From Microbacterium paraoxydans (GTDB lineage Bacteria > Actinomycetota > Actinomycetes > Actinomycetales > Microbacteriaceae), in assembly GCF_019056515.1 (NCBI RefSeq), contig NZ_CP064873.1:1178001-1242000 (forward strand): 64,000 nt of DNA. Reading direction: 5' to 3'. A model generated the notes under the pieces. It was given only the letters and a program-made list of their open reading frames with translations, searched no databases and was not told the DNA's origin. This document shows, piece after piece, positions 7,229-16,500 of this stretch; position 1 is the stretch's first letter, and each line of letters starts with the position of its first letter. A program made the translations under genes and the position numbers.

Positions 7229-8749
7229 TCAGGCGCCCGTGACGGGTGCCGCTCCGCTGCCGGAGCCGCCGCGACGACGGCGGCGGCGACGCGCGGGAGC
7301 GGGCTTGCCGTCGTGGTGCTCCTTGCCGGCGCCGTCGTGCGTGCCGGCGCCCTCGGCGCCCCGGTCGGCGGTCTGCGCGGTCGAGCCCTCGGCGGACCCG
7401 CCCTCGGTCGCCCCTTCGGCGAAGGTCGAGCCGACGGGCGTGGAACCCGTCCGGCGGCGGCGACGGCGGCGCGTGCCGCCCTCCCCGGTCCCTTCGGCGG
7501 CGGCGTCGGCAGCGCGCTCCGGGCGACGGGAGCGCTCGGTCTTGACCGCCTCCTTCTTCGGCGCGCTCACGAGCCGGCCCTTCGTCCCCTCGGGGATGTC
7601 GAGGTCGGTGTAGAGGTGCGGGCTCGAGGAGTAGGTCTCGATGGGCTCGGGCTGGCCGAACTCGAGGGCGCGGTTGATGAGGGCCCACTTGTGCAGGTCC
7701 TCCCAGTCGACGAACGTGACGGCGATGCCGGTCTTCCCCGCGCGGCCGGTGCGTCCCGCGCGGTGCAGGTAGGTCTTCTCCTCGTCGGGGATCGTGTGGT
7801 TGATGACGTGCGTGACGTCATCCACGTCGATACCGCGCGCGGCCACATCCGTCGCCACGAGCACGTCCTTCTTGCCGGCCTTGAACGCGGCCATGGAGCG
7901 CTCGCGCTGGTCCTGGCCCATGTCGCCGTGCACGCCGCCCACGTTGAAGCCGCGGTCGGTGAGCTCGTCGACGAGGCGCTGGGCCGCGCGCTTGGTCCGC
8001 GTGAAGATCACGGTCTTGCCGCGCCCCTCGGCCTGCAGGATGCGCGCGATGACCTCGTCCTTGTCGAGCGAGTGCGCGCGGTAGACGAGGTGCTTGATGT
8101 TCGCCTGCGTCAGACCCTCGTCCGGATCGTTCGCGCGGATGTGGATGGGGTTGGTCATGAACCGCCGCGCGAGCGCGACGATCGGGCCGGGCATGGTCGC
8201 GGAGAACAGCTGGGTGTGCCGCACCGCCGGTACCTTCTGGAAGATCTTCTCGATGTCGGCGAGGAAGCCGAGGTCGAGCATCTTGTCGGCCTCGTCGAGC
8301 ACGACCTCGGTCGCGTTCGAGAGATCGAGCAGGCGCTGGCCGGCGAGGTCGATGAGACGGCCCGGCGTGCCGACGACGATCTGCGCGCCGGCCTTGAGCT
8401 GGTCGATCTGGCCCTCGTAGGCCTTGCCGCCGTAGATGGCGACGACGCTCGTGGAGCGGTTGCTCGTGAGGAGGTCGATGTCCTCGTAGACCTGCACCGC
8501 GAGCTCGCGGGTGGGGACGACGATGAGGGCCTTGACGCCCGGCTCCGGGTCCTTCCCGAGTCGCTGCACGACCGGGATGCCGAAGCCGAACGTCTTGCCG
8601 GTACCGGTCTTGGCCTGCCCGATGATGTCCTGGCCGGGGAGGCCGAGGGGGATGGTCTGCTCCTGGATGGGGAAGGCATCGACGATGCCCTTCGCTGCCA
8701 GTGCGTCGACGATGTCCTGGTCGATGCCGAGTTCGGCGAAACTTGTCAC
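7229..8749 (-). CDS. DEAD-box ATP-dependent RNA helicase
   Basis: The 506-aa protein has the full SF2 set: the Q motif around FPIQEQT, Walker A AKTGTGKT (residues 46-53), PTRELAVQ, VLDEADKML (DEAD box), SAT, and HRAGRTGRAG (motif VI). The last 100 residues form a basic low-complexity tail with RRRRRR clusters and Gly/Thr/Glu spacers, typical for RNA binding in RhlE/CsdA-like helicases. The role is RNA remodelling, ribosome assembly or mRNA decay. The GTG at 8749 is chosen because family similarity starts there (MTSFAELG); the upstream extension is unlike the family. No clear Shine-Dalgarno precedes it. Confidence 0.92.
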   Translation of the reverse strand: MTSFAELGIDQDIVDALAAKGIVDAFPIQEQTIPLGLPGQDIIGQAKTGTGKTFGFGIPVVQRLGKDPEPGVKALIVVPTRELAVQVYEDIDLLTSNRSTSVVAIYGGKAYEGQIDQLKAGAQIVVGTPGRLIDLAGQRLLDLSNATEVVLDEADKMLDLGFLADIEKIFQKVPAVRHTQLFSATMPGPIVALARRFMTNPIHIRANDPDEGLTQANIKHLVYRAHSLDKDEVIARILQAEGRGKTVIFTRTKRAAQRLVDELTDRGFNVGGVHGDMGQDQRERSMAAFKAGKKDVLVATDVAARGIDVDDVTHVINHTIPDEEKTYLHRAGRTGRAGKTGIAVTFVDWEDLHKWALINRALEFGQPEPIETYSSSPHLYTDLDIPEGTKGRLVSAPKKEAVKTERSRRPERAADAAAEGTGEGGTRRRRRRRTGSTPVGSTFAEGATEGGSAEGSTAQTADRGAEGAGTHDGAGKEHHDGKPAPARRRRRRRGGSGSGAAPVTGA

Positions 8750-8904
8750 TGTGTTCAGATGCCTGTCCGGCGACCTCGCGATCGCCTCGTAAACGGAGCC
8801 ACGCCGTCTCGTGTGCCACAGGCGCGGGGCCCCGCTCCGACGGCGGGGACACGCCCAGCCTACCGGAGGGGCGGCTCCGGACAGGGAGGACGCCGTCGCC
8901 CGAG

Positions 8905-8910
8905 TATTGT
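8905..8910 (+). promoter_or_regulatory. -10 box TATTGT upstream of ferritin-like gene
   Basis: TATTGT is the most A/T-rich box in this gap. It is followed by 7 nt and a GTG (8918) that opens a short ORF, rather than by the start of the ferritin-like gene itself. Confidence 0.5.
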
Positions 8911-8917
8911 GAACGAC

Positions 8918-8950
8918 GTGGCCGACTCGGGAGGAACACCTCGTGGTTAA
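8918..8950 (+). CDS. Possible 10-codon leaderless upstream ORF
   Basis: GTG at 8918 begins a 10-codon frame (M-A-D-S-G-G-T-P-R-G) ending in TAA at 8948-8950. It is placed 7 nt after a TATTGT box, as for leaderless genes. It contains the GGGAGGA ribosome-binding site (8929-8935) of the ferritin-like gene, and its stop codon lies just inside that gene. Translation of it would pass over that site and end at the next start. An ORF this short can occur by chance. Confidence 0.35.
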   Translation: MADSGGTPRG

Positions 8951-9656
8951 GTGGTTCTGGCAGCGCGATGCCGCGCCGCGACGCACCCTGGCGCTGCGCA
9001 GCCGCGGCGAGCAGAGCGATGCGACGCGTGTCGACTTCGCGGAGCTGGCGCCCGAGCTCGACCGGTTCCTCGGCCAGGCGGCCTACCTCCAGCTCGGGTA
9101 CTTCGAGACGCTGACGCGGCTCATCCGCGCGACTCCCGAGCTGGCCGAGAAGGAGTCGCTGTCCCGGGCCGCCGGTGCCGCGCTCACCAAGCACCGGAGC
9201 ATCGTCGACATCATCGCGGCACGCGGCCAGGACCCGACGCAGCTCATGCTCCCGTTCCGCGAGCACCTCGACGCGTTCCGGCGCAAGACCATCGGGGCGC
9301 GCCCGCGCGAGACCCTGCTCGCGGTCTACATCACGGCGGGCATGCTCGACGACTTCTACCTCGCGCTCGCCTCGAGCTACGGCGAGACGGGGCGGCGGGT
9401 CGCCGAGATCCTGCGCGAGGATGATGCGCGCCACGAGATCGTCGCGATCATCCAGGAGACGATCGAGAGCGACGAGGAGTGGCGCTCGCTGCTGTCCATG
9501 TGGGCACGGCGCCTCGTGGGGGACACGATCCTCGTCTGCCGTGCGGCCCTGCGGCCGGAGCTCCTCGCCGTGGAGGAGGCCCGGATCGAGCCGGTGTACA
9601 CCGAGCTCATGGGAGCGCACGCGCGCCGCATGGATGCGATGGGCCTCGCGTCCTAG
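8943..9656 (+). CDS. Ferritin-like fold protein (MiaE-type in annotation)
   Basis: The 237-aa helical protein resembles the actinobacterial ferritin-like fold group often annotated as tRNA hydroxylase (MiaE-like). Acidic and His residues lie in helices at positions expected for a di-iron site, for example YFETLTRL, TAGMLDDFYL and REDDARHEI, but I cannot confirm every ligand. No signal peptide or membrane helix is present. The GTG start at 8943 is supported by GGGAGGA 7 nt upstream. It converges with the small membrane protein gene, leaving only one base between stops. Confidence 0.8.
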   Translation: MVKWFWQRDAAPRRTLALRSRGEQSDATRVDFAELAPELDRFLGQAAYLQLGYFETLTRLIRATPELAEKESLSRAAGAALTKHRSIVDIIAARGQDPTQLMLPFREHLDAFRRKTIGARPRETLLAVYITAGMLDDFYLALASSYGETGRRVAEILREDDARHEIVAIIQETIESDEEWRSLLSMWARRLVGDTILVCRAALRPELLAVEEARIEPVYTELMGAHARRMDAMGLAS

Positions 9657-9657
9657 G

Positions 9658-9945
9658 TCAGATCCCGAGCGCGGCTCGCCTCTGCTCATCGCCGCGTCGA
9701 CGCCCTGCGGTGAGAGCCGCGGTCGCCAGCGCCGCGACGACCACCGCGCCGAGGATGCTCGCGAGCCACAGCCAGACGCTGTCCTCGCCCACGCCGGCCC
9801 ATTGCAGGCTCGTGTAGACGATCGCCGAGACGGCCGTCGCGATCGCCGGGGCGAGGGCGACGCCCCGCAGCTCGCGACCGCCGATCAGGAAGTGCGCGGC
9901 GATCCCGAGCACGCAGGCGCCGACGAGGGCGAGGAGGATGTACAT
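9658..9945 (-). CDS. Small hypothetical membrane protein
   Basis: The 95-aa protein has three hydrophobic helices (about residues 2-20, 29-47 and 57-79) and a basic C-terminus (AGRRRGDEQRR). I do not recognise a family. It starts 7 bp after the DUF3107 stop on the same strand, so the pair probably form an operon. Confidence 0.7.
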   Translation of the reverse strand: MYILLALVGACVLGIAAHFLIGGRELRGVALAPAIATAVSAIVYTSLQWAGVGEDSVWLWLASILGAVVVAALATAALTAGRRRGDEQRRAALGI

Positions 9946-9952
9946 GCGCGGG

Positions 9953-10177
9953 TCAGGCGACGAAGCCCACGCGACGCGACTCCTCGGTGCCCAGCTCGAT
10001 GTAGGCGAGGTTCGCGGTCGGCACGATGTAGGAGTTGCCCTTCACGTCGGCGAAGCTCAGGTGCGAGGCGCTCTGCTCGAGTGCCGCGGAGACCTGGGTG
10101 CGGACCTCGTCCGCCGTGGCAGCGGTGTCGAAGCTCAGCTCGCGGCCGGTGTTGATGATGCCGATGCGGATTTCCAC
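9953..10177 (-). CDS. DUF3107 protein
   Basis: The 74-aa protein matches the DUF3107 signature seen next to UvrD/AdnAB genes in actinobacteria: EIRIGIINTGRELSFDT at the start and VPTANLAYIELG before a short tail. Its function is unknown. The GTG start has AAGGAG 5 nt upstream (classical leadered start), and a TAGAGT box lies further up in the divergent region shared with adnA. Confidence 0.85.
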   Translation of the reverse strand: MEIRIGIINTGRELSFDTAATADEVRTQVSAALEQSASHLSFADVKGNSYIVPTANLAYIELGTEESRRVGFVA

Positions 10178-10316
10178 GGGTGCTCCTTGCAGGTCGTCGG
10201 ACTCGCCCAACTCTATCGCGCAGCCGGCGGCGGAGACCGGTGACGGGAGCCGTTTCGCCCTGAGCGCACAACCCGCGAGCAGCCCCGCCCTCGACGCCGA
10301 TGTCCGCGCCTCCCGA

Positions 10317-10322
10317 TAGCGT
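10317..10322 (+). promoter_or_regulatory. -10 box TAGCGT, leaderless, adnA-like gene
   Basis: TAGCGT is followed by exactly 6 nt (GGAGGG) and the ATG at 10329. Confidence 0.55.
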
Positions 10323-10328
10323 GGAGGG

Positions 10329-13300
10329 ATGATGTCGGATGCCGCGCAGCGAGCTGTGATCACGGCGCCGCCGACCGCGTCCGGCGTCGTGATCGGCGCC
10401 CCCGGCACGGGTAAGACGCGCACGCTCGTCGACCGGGTCGTGCAGCTCCTCGAGGTCGAGGGGCTGCGTCCGGAGGAGGTGCTGGCGCTCACCCCGAGCC
10501 GGCAGGCGGCCACCGCGCTGCGCGACCGGATCGGCGTGCGCATCGGCCAGGCGACGCCAGGGCCACTGGCACGCTCGCTCGGGTCGTTCGCGTTCCAGCT
10601 GGTCCGCGGGGCGATGGTCCGCGAAGGGGCCGAGCCGCCGGCGCTGCTCACCGGCGCCGACCAGGATCGCATCATCGCCGAACTGCTGGCCGGAGATGCC
10701 GAGGACGCCCGCATCTCCTGGCCTCCGGCGCTCAGCGAGCCCGTCCGCGCCTCGAAGGGCTTCCGCTCCGAGCTCCGCGCCTTCCTCGCGGAGTGCACGG
10801 AGCTGGGGGCGAGCCCGGCGGAGCTGCGCGCCACGGGCGACGCGGTGTGGACGGCGGCCGCCGACTTCGTGGAGGAGTACCGCGCGGTGCTCGACGCCCT
10901 GCGGGCCGCGCACCGTGACACCGCCGACCTCCTCAGCGAGGCGGCGGGGATCCTCCGCACCGCCGACGGCGCCACCCTCGGACCGCTCGCACCCCTGCGG
11001 GTGGTGCTCATCGACGACGCCCAGGAGCTCACGCGCGGCGGGATCGGCGTGGTGCGCGCGCTCCGGGAGCGGGGCGTCGCGGTGCAGGCGTTCGGCGATC
11101 CCGACATCTCCTCCGGTGCCTTCCGCGGGGCCAGTCCCGAGCTGTTCGCGCAGCTCACCGGCGCGCTCGGCACCGTGCACGTGCTCGACGGCGCGCACCG
11201 GCAGCGCCCCCTGCTGACCGCGCTGACGCGCACGGTGACGCAGGCGATCGGGGCGTCAGGACGGGTCGAGCACCGGCGGGCGCCGGCACCGGCGGCGGAG
11301 GACGACGAGGCCGAGGTGTCGACCTTCCTCGCCCCGTCGCCCTACGAGGAGTTCGACCGCATCGCCGGGGTCATGCGCGACTGGCATCTCCGCGCCGGGA
11401 TCCCGTGGGAGCGGATGGCGGTCATCGCCCATGACACCCGTCAGGTCACAGCCCTCGAGACCGAGCTCGCCGCGCGCGAGATCCCGACGAGGGCCGCCGG
11501 TGTGCAGCGCCCGCTCGGCAGCGAGGGGATCGTGCGCGACATCGTCGGCATCGTCCGGCTCGCGCTGACCCCGGACGACGAGCGCACGGTGCAGGCCTGG
11601 GAGGAGGCGCTGCGCACACCGTTCGGCGGCATGGATGCGATCGCGCTGCGGCGGCTGCGCGCGCGGCTCCGCCACCTCGAGCTCGGGCAGGGCGGGTCGA
11701 CCCCGGCGCGCGAGCTGCTGCGCGCGGCGATGTCGGCGCCGGCCACCCTGACGCTCATCGATGCGCCCGAGTCGCGGACCGCCGAGCGCTTCGCCGAGAC
11801 GGTCGCCGGCGTCGCCCGTGCGGCGGCGGAGGGCGAGACGATCCACGACCTCCTGTGGCGCATCTGGGAGCAGGCCAGGGCCGTTGACGGGCGGCGGCTG
11901 CACGTCGCGTGGCGGGAGATCTCGCTGCTGCCCACCGGTGCCGAGACGGCGCGGTCGCTCGACGCCCTCGTGGCCCTCTTCGACGCGGCCAAGCGCTTCG
12001 TCGAGCGCACCCCGAACGAGCGTCCCGAGGTCTTCGTGCGCGACATCCTCGACAGCGAGGTGCCGGAGGACACGCTGTCGTCGCCCGAGCGGCCGGGCAC
12101 GGTGACGCTGCTCACGCCGGCCACAGCGCTCGGCACGGAGTTCGACGCCGTGGTCGTCGCCGGGGTGCAGGACGGCGTGTGGCCCAACGTGCGGCTGCGG
12201 GGCGGGCTGCTCCAGACCTGGCGGCTCGCCGACGCGCTGATCGCGGCGCGCTCTGGCCTGCCGGCGGAGGTGCCCGGCGTGCTCGACCGGCGTCGCGCCG
12301 CTCTGCACGACGAGCTGCGCCTGTTCGTGCGGGCGCTCTCCCGGGCGCGCCATCGACTGCTCATCACCGCCGTGGACGACGACGACCTGTCGCCCAGCGC
12401 GTTCTTCGGATTCCTGCCGCCGCCGGAGCCGCCGGAGCGCCATGCCTCGGCGGAACACCCCCTCACGCTGCGCGGGCTCGTCGCGCGGCACCGTCGCGTG
12501 CTCACCACGGCTCCCGCCGAGCCGGCGCGGCGCGAGGCCGCCGCCCAGCTCGCCGTCCTGGCCAGGGAGGGGGTGCCCGGTGCGCATCCGCACGACTGGT
12601 ACGGAGTGACGGCGCCGTCGACCGCGGCACCGCTCCGCGATCTCGCCGCGAACGGCGCACGGGTGTCGCCCTCGGCCGTGGAGTCGTATGAGGAGTGCGG
12701 GCTCAACTGGGTCGTCTCGGCCCTCGGGGGCGATACGGTCATGCCGCCGACGGCCGGTATCGGCACGATCGTCCACGAGGCGATGGAGCGCGTACCGGAC
12801 GGCGATCTCGCGCGCATGCGGGAGATCGTCGAGGAGCACTGGCCGGAACTCGACTTCGAGACGGCGTGGATCGGACGCAAGGAGCGCCGCCGCGCCGACC
12901 TGTTCGTCGACCGGCTGCACAGCTACCTCGGCGAGGTGAGGAGAGACGGCGGGCGCGTCCTCGGCAGCGAGGTGGAGTTCCGGTTCGCCGTCGACGTGTC
13001 CGGTGCGACCGCCGAGCCCACGGTGCACCCGGTGGGAGAGGACCGTGGGCACCGTGCCATCGTGCACGGCTACATCGACCGGGTCGAGGCGTACCCGCCC
13101 GGTGCCGGCGAACACGGCCGGGCGCGCGGCCGCGGCTGGCAGACGATGGCCGGCGGGCCGGAGGGGACCACGGTGGTCGTCGACCTCAAGACCGGGAAGA
13201 CCGATCCGGAGTCGGACGGCGGCGTCGTCGAGCACGCCCAGCTCGCGGCGTATCAGATCGCGGTGCAGGAGGGTCTCGTGCCCGGTGCCGCGCCGGGCTC

Positions 13301-13538
13301 GCTCGGGGGCGCGCGGCTCGTCATCGTCTCGAAGACGCTGGCCAAGAGCGACTACCGCGTCGCGCATCAGCATGCTCTGGACGCCGAGGCCCGATCGCAG
13401 TTCCTGCGCCGGGTCGCGGAGGTCGCCCGCGGCATGTCGGCGGCGAGCTTCACGGCTCAGGTCGAGGCGCACTGCGCCGACACCCAGCGCCGGGTGCATC
13501 CGTGCCGCATCCACACCGTGCCGGCGGTGAGCGCATGA
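10329..13538 (+). CDS. adnA: AdnA-like UvrD-family helicase/nuclease subunit
   Basis: The 1069-aa protein pairs an SF1A motor with a RecB-type PD-(D/E)XK nuclease. Walker A GAPGTGKT is at residues 23-30 and the nuclease core VVDLKTGK at 950-957 (D952, K954), followed by QLAAYQ. Motor motifs are degraded: Walker B reads LIDDAQE (D229-D230) where AdnB has LDEYQD, and motif III is GDPDIS instead of GDPxQ. This fits the known heterodimer, where AdnA has the weak ATPase and AdnB drives translocation during double-strand-break end resection. Overlap with adnB is ATGA. DUF3107 diverges upstream, as in other actinobacteria. Confidence 0.88.
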   Translation: MMSDAAQRAVITAPPTASGVVIGAPGTGKTRTLVDRVVQLLEVEGLRPEEVLALTPSRQAATALRDRIGVRIGQATPGPLARSLGSFAFQLVRGAMVREGAEPPALLTGADQDRIIAELLAGDAEDARISWPPALSEPVRASKGFRSELRAFLAECTELGASPAELRATGDAVWTAAADFVEEYRAVLDALRAAHRDTADLLSEAAGILRTADGATLGPLAPLRVVLIDDAQELTRGGIGVVRALRERGVAVQAFGDPDISSGAFRGASPELFAQLTGALGTVHVLDGAHRQRPLLTALTRTVTQAIGASGRVEHRRAPAPAAEDDEAEVSTFLAPSPYEEFDRIAGVMRDWHLRAGIPWERMAVIAHDTRQVTALETELAAREIPTRAAGVQRPLGSEGIVRDIVGIVRLALTPDDERTVQAWEEALRTPFGGMDAIALRRLRARLRHLELGQGGSTPARELLRAAMSAPATLTLIDAPESRTAERFAETVAGVARAAAEGETIHDLLWRIWEQARAVDGRRLHVAWREISLLPTGAETARSLDALVALFDAAKRFVERTPNERPEVFVRDILDSEVPEDTLSSPERPGTVTLLTPATALGTEFDAVVVAGVQDGVWPNVRLRGGLLQTWRLADALIAARSGLPAEVPGVLDRRRAALHDELRLFVRALSRARHRLLITAVDDDDLSPSAFFGFLPPPEPPERHASAEHPLTLRGLVARHRRVLTTAPAEPARREAAAQLAVLAREGVPGAHPHDWYGVTAPSTAAPLRDLAANGARVSPSAVESYEECGLNWVVSALGGDTVMPPTAGIGTIVHEAMERVPDGDLARMREIVEEHWPELDFETAWIGRKERRRADLFVDRLHSYLGEVRRDGGRVLGSEVEFRFAVDVSGATAEPTVHPVGEDRGHRAIVHGYIDRVEAYPPGAGEHGRARGRGWQTMAGGPEGTTVVVDLKTGKTDPESDGGVVEHAQLAAYQIAVQEGLVPGAAPGSLGGARLVIVSKTLAKSDYRVAHQHALDAEARSQFLRRVAEVARGMSAASFTAQVEAHCADTQRRVHPCRIHTVPAVSA

Positions 13539-16500
13539 CCGCAGGACCCGCGGACGCCGTGCTCTCGGCGACCGATATCGCCGCCGCGCTCGGACTCCCG
13601 ACCCCGACGCCCGCCCAGCAGCAGGTGATCGAGGCCCCGCTCGAGCCCGCCCTCGTCGTCGCCGGAGCCGGCAGCGGCAAGACGGAGACCATGTCGGCCC
13701 GGGTCGTCTGGCTCGTCGCGAACGGGCTCGTCCGCCGGGACGAGGTCCTCGGACTCACGTTCACGCGCAAGGCGGCGGGGGAGCTGGCGGAGCGCATCGG
13801 CGCCCGCCTCGCCGTCGTCGACGAGTACGGGCGGCGGGGTCTGCTCCCGCACCTCCCGGAGATCGTCGCCGGAGGAGCGCTGCGCCGGGTGGCGGACGCC
13901 GCGCCGGGGCGCCAGCGGGAGCTCGTGCGCGCGCAGGTCCTCGACGACCTCGCCCGGCAGCACGGCACGGGCGGAGAGCCGGCGGTCCGCACCGCCGACG
14001 ACCTCCTCATCCGCCCGCGCGTGTCGACCTACAACGCCTTCGCGGACGGCATCGTCCGCGAGCACGCCGCCCGCATCGGCCGGGATCCGGATGTGGCGAT
14101 GCTGAGCCAAGCGGCCTCCTGGATGCTGGCGCGGGAGGTCGTGCTCCGCAGCGACCTGCCGGAACTGGAGGAGGTCGACTACGCCCTGGGGACGGTCATC
14201 GACGCCGTGCAGCGGCTCGCCGGCGAGGCCCTCGACCACCGCGTCGACCTCGCGGAGGCGGAGCGCCTCGCCGCGGCGCAGGCCGCGGCGTTCGAGCCCT
14301 ACCGCTCCCACGCCGACGTCGAGAAGGCGGCGGTCAACCTGCGTACCCTCTCGACCCTGACCCGCCTCGTGCGGGACTACATCGCCGAGAAGGATCGCCG
14401 CGGCGTGCTCGACTTCGCCGACCAGGTCTCCGGCGCGTACGACATCGTCGAGTCCGCGCCGGACGTCCGCGCCGAGCTGCGCGAGCAGCACCGTGTGGTG
14501 CTGCTCGACGAGTATCAGGACACCTCCGTGATCCAGACGCGCTTCCTCGCGGAGCTGTTCCGCGACACGGCCGTCATGGCCGTCGGCGATCCGCATCAGT
14601 CGATCTACGGCTGGCGCGGGGCCAGCGCCGACAACCTCTACGCGTTCCCCCGGTCGTTCTCGAGTGCAGGCGGCGTGCGCACCTACAGCCTCATGACGAG
14701 CTGGCGCAACGATCGGAGGATCCTCGACGTCGCCAACCGGGTGCTCGAACCTCTGCAGCGCCCCGGACTCGATGTGCCGCCGCTGGAGCCGCGGCCGGGC
14801 GCGGGGGAGGGCACGGTCGCCGTGCGCTACCCCTTCACCGTCGACGACGAGGCCGCCGAGGTCGCGGCCTGGTTCGCCGAACGCCGCGCCGCCCACGACG
14901 CGACCTCGGCCTCCCCGCACACCGGCGCCATCCTGTTCCGGTCCAAGCGCCACATGCAGACCTTCGCCGGCGCGCTCGCCGCGCGGGGCATCCCGCATCG
15001 CATCCTCGGTCTGGGCGGCCTGCTCGCCACGCCCGAGGTCGTCGACGTCGTATCGACCCTGCGGGTGGTGCACGATCCGACGGCGGGCTCGGCGCTGATC
15101 CGGCTCCTCACCGGCCCGCGCTTCGGCGTCGGGGTGGCGGACATGGCGGCGCTCTACGAGCTGGGGCGCGCACTCGCGGAGCGCGACACCGCCCTCATGC
15201 CCCTGCCCGAGGAGGTCAGGGTGCGGCTCCGCTCCTCCCGCGGTGCCGACGAGGCCGTCTCCATCGTGGACGCGGTCGACATCGTGCGCGCGGTCCGGGA
15301 CGACTACCGCCTGCTGGAGGGGATCACGCCGGAGGGCCGCGCCCGGATCCGCGCGGCGGGGGAGATGCTGGAGCGTCTGCGTCGCGCGTCGTCCCAGCCC
15401 ATCCCGGAGCTCATCCGGCTCATCGAGCTGGAGCTGCGGCTGGACATCGAGCTCGCCGCCAACGAGACCCGAGGCCCCGCGCGCGTCGCAGCGACCCAGC
15501 TGCGGGCGTTCGCCGACGAGGTGCGCGCGTTCCTCGCCGCCGACGAGCGCGGCACGATCGGCAGTCTGCTGGCCTGGCTCGACAAGGCCGAGAGCACCGA
15601 CGAGCTGATGCCGCGTCCGGAGCCGCCGGAGCCCGGCGTCGTGCAACTGCTCACGATCCACGGGTCGAAGGGCTTGGAGTGGGACGCGGTCGCCGTCGTG
15701 CGCCTCGTCGTCGACGAGCTGCCGGGACGCGTGTCCGACACCTCCGGCTGGTTCGGCTTCGGCGTCGTTCCCTTCGCGCTGCGCGGAGACCGCGATGCGC
15801 TCCCGCGCTTCCTCTGGGATCCGGAGGAGGCGATGGAGGGGGAGACCGACCCCGGCATGCGGCAGAAGCGCGCCCAGGCGTCGCTGTCGGGCGGTGTGAC
15901 GAAGGCGAATCCGCACGGTGGCGCGCTCAAGCGCTTCAAGGACGCCTACCGGGAGTATCAGCGCCAGGAGGAGCGTCGCCTCGCCTACGTGGCGATCACC
16001 CGCGCCAAGAGCGATCTTCTGCTCAGCGGAGCCCACTGGGCGGGCCAGAAGGCGCCGCGCACACCGAGCCCGTACCTCCTCGAGGCCATCGACGTCCTCG
16101 GCCTCGACGAGGTCCCGCCGGTCGATCCCGACGAGAACCCGTACGACGGTCCCGGGGCCACGCTCCACTGGCCGCTCGATCCCCTCGGCGGGAGGCGTGC
16201 CGTGGTGACCGCCGCGGCCGCGCTCGTCGAGGAGGCCCTGCACGACGACGCCGCCGTTCCGACGGAGGAGCTGCGCCGGCTCCTCGATGAGCGGGCGGCC
16301 CGCCAGCGCGGAACGGACGCCGAGGCTCCCACCCGCGTTCCCGCCTCCCGGTTCAAGGACTACGTCACGGATTACACCGGCACCCTGTCCTCGCTCGTGC
16401 GTCCGATGCCGGAGCGTCCGTACCGCCAGACCCGTCTGGGGACCCTGTTCCACGCGTGGGTGGAGCAGCGCTCCGAGCTCGTCGGCGTCGGGACCCGGGT

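Noticed and set aside
11256..13514. A 752-codon open frame opposite adnA
   Set aside because: Antisense artefact of GC-rich third codon positions; composition is repetitive Arg/Gly/Leu and adnA has full family motifs.
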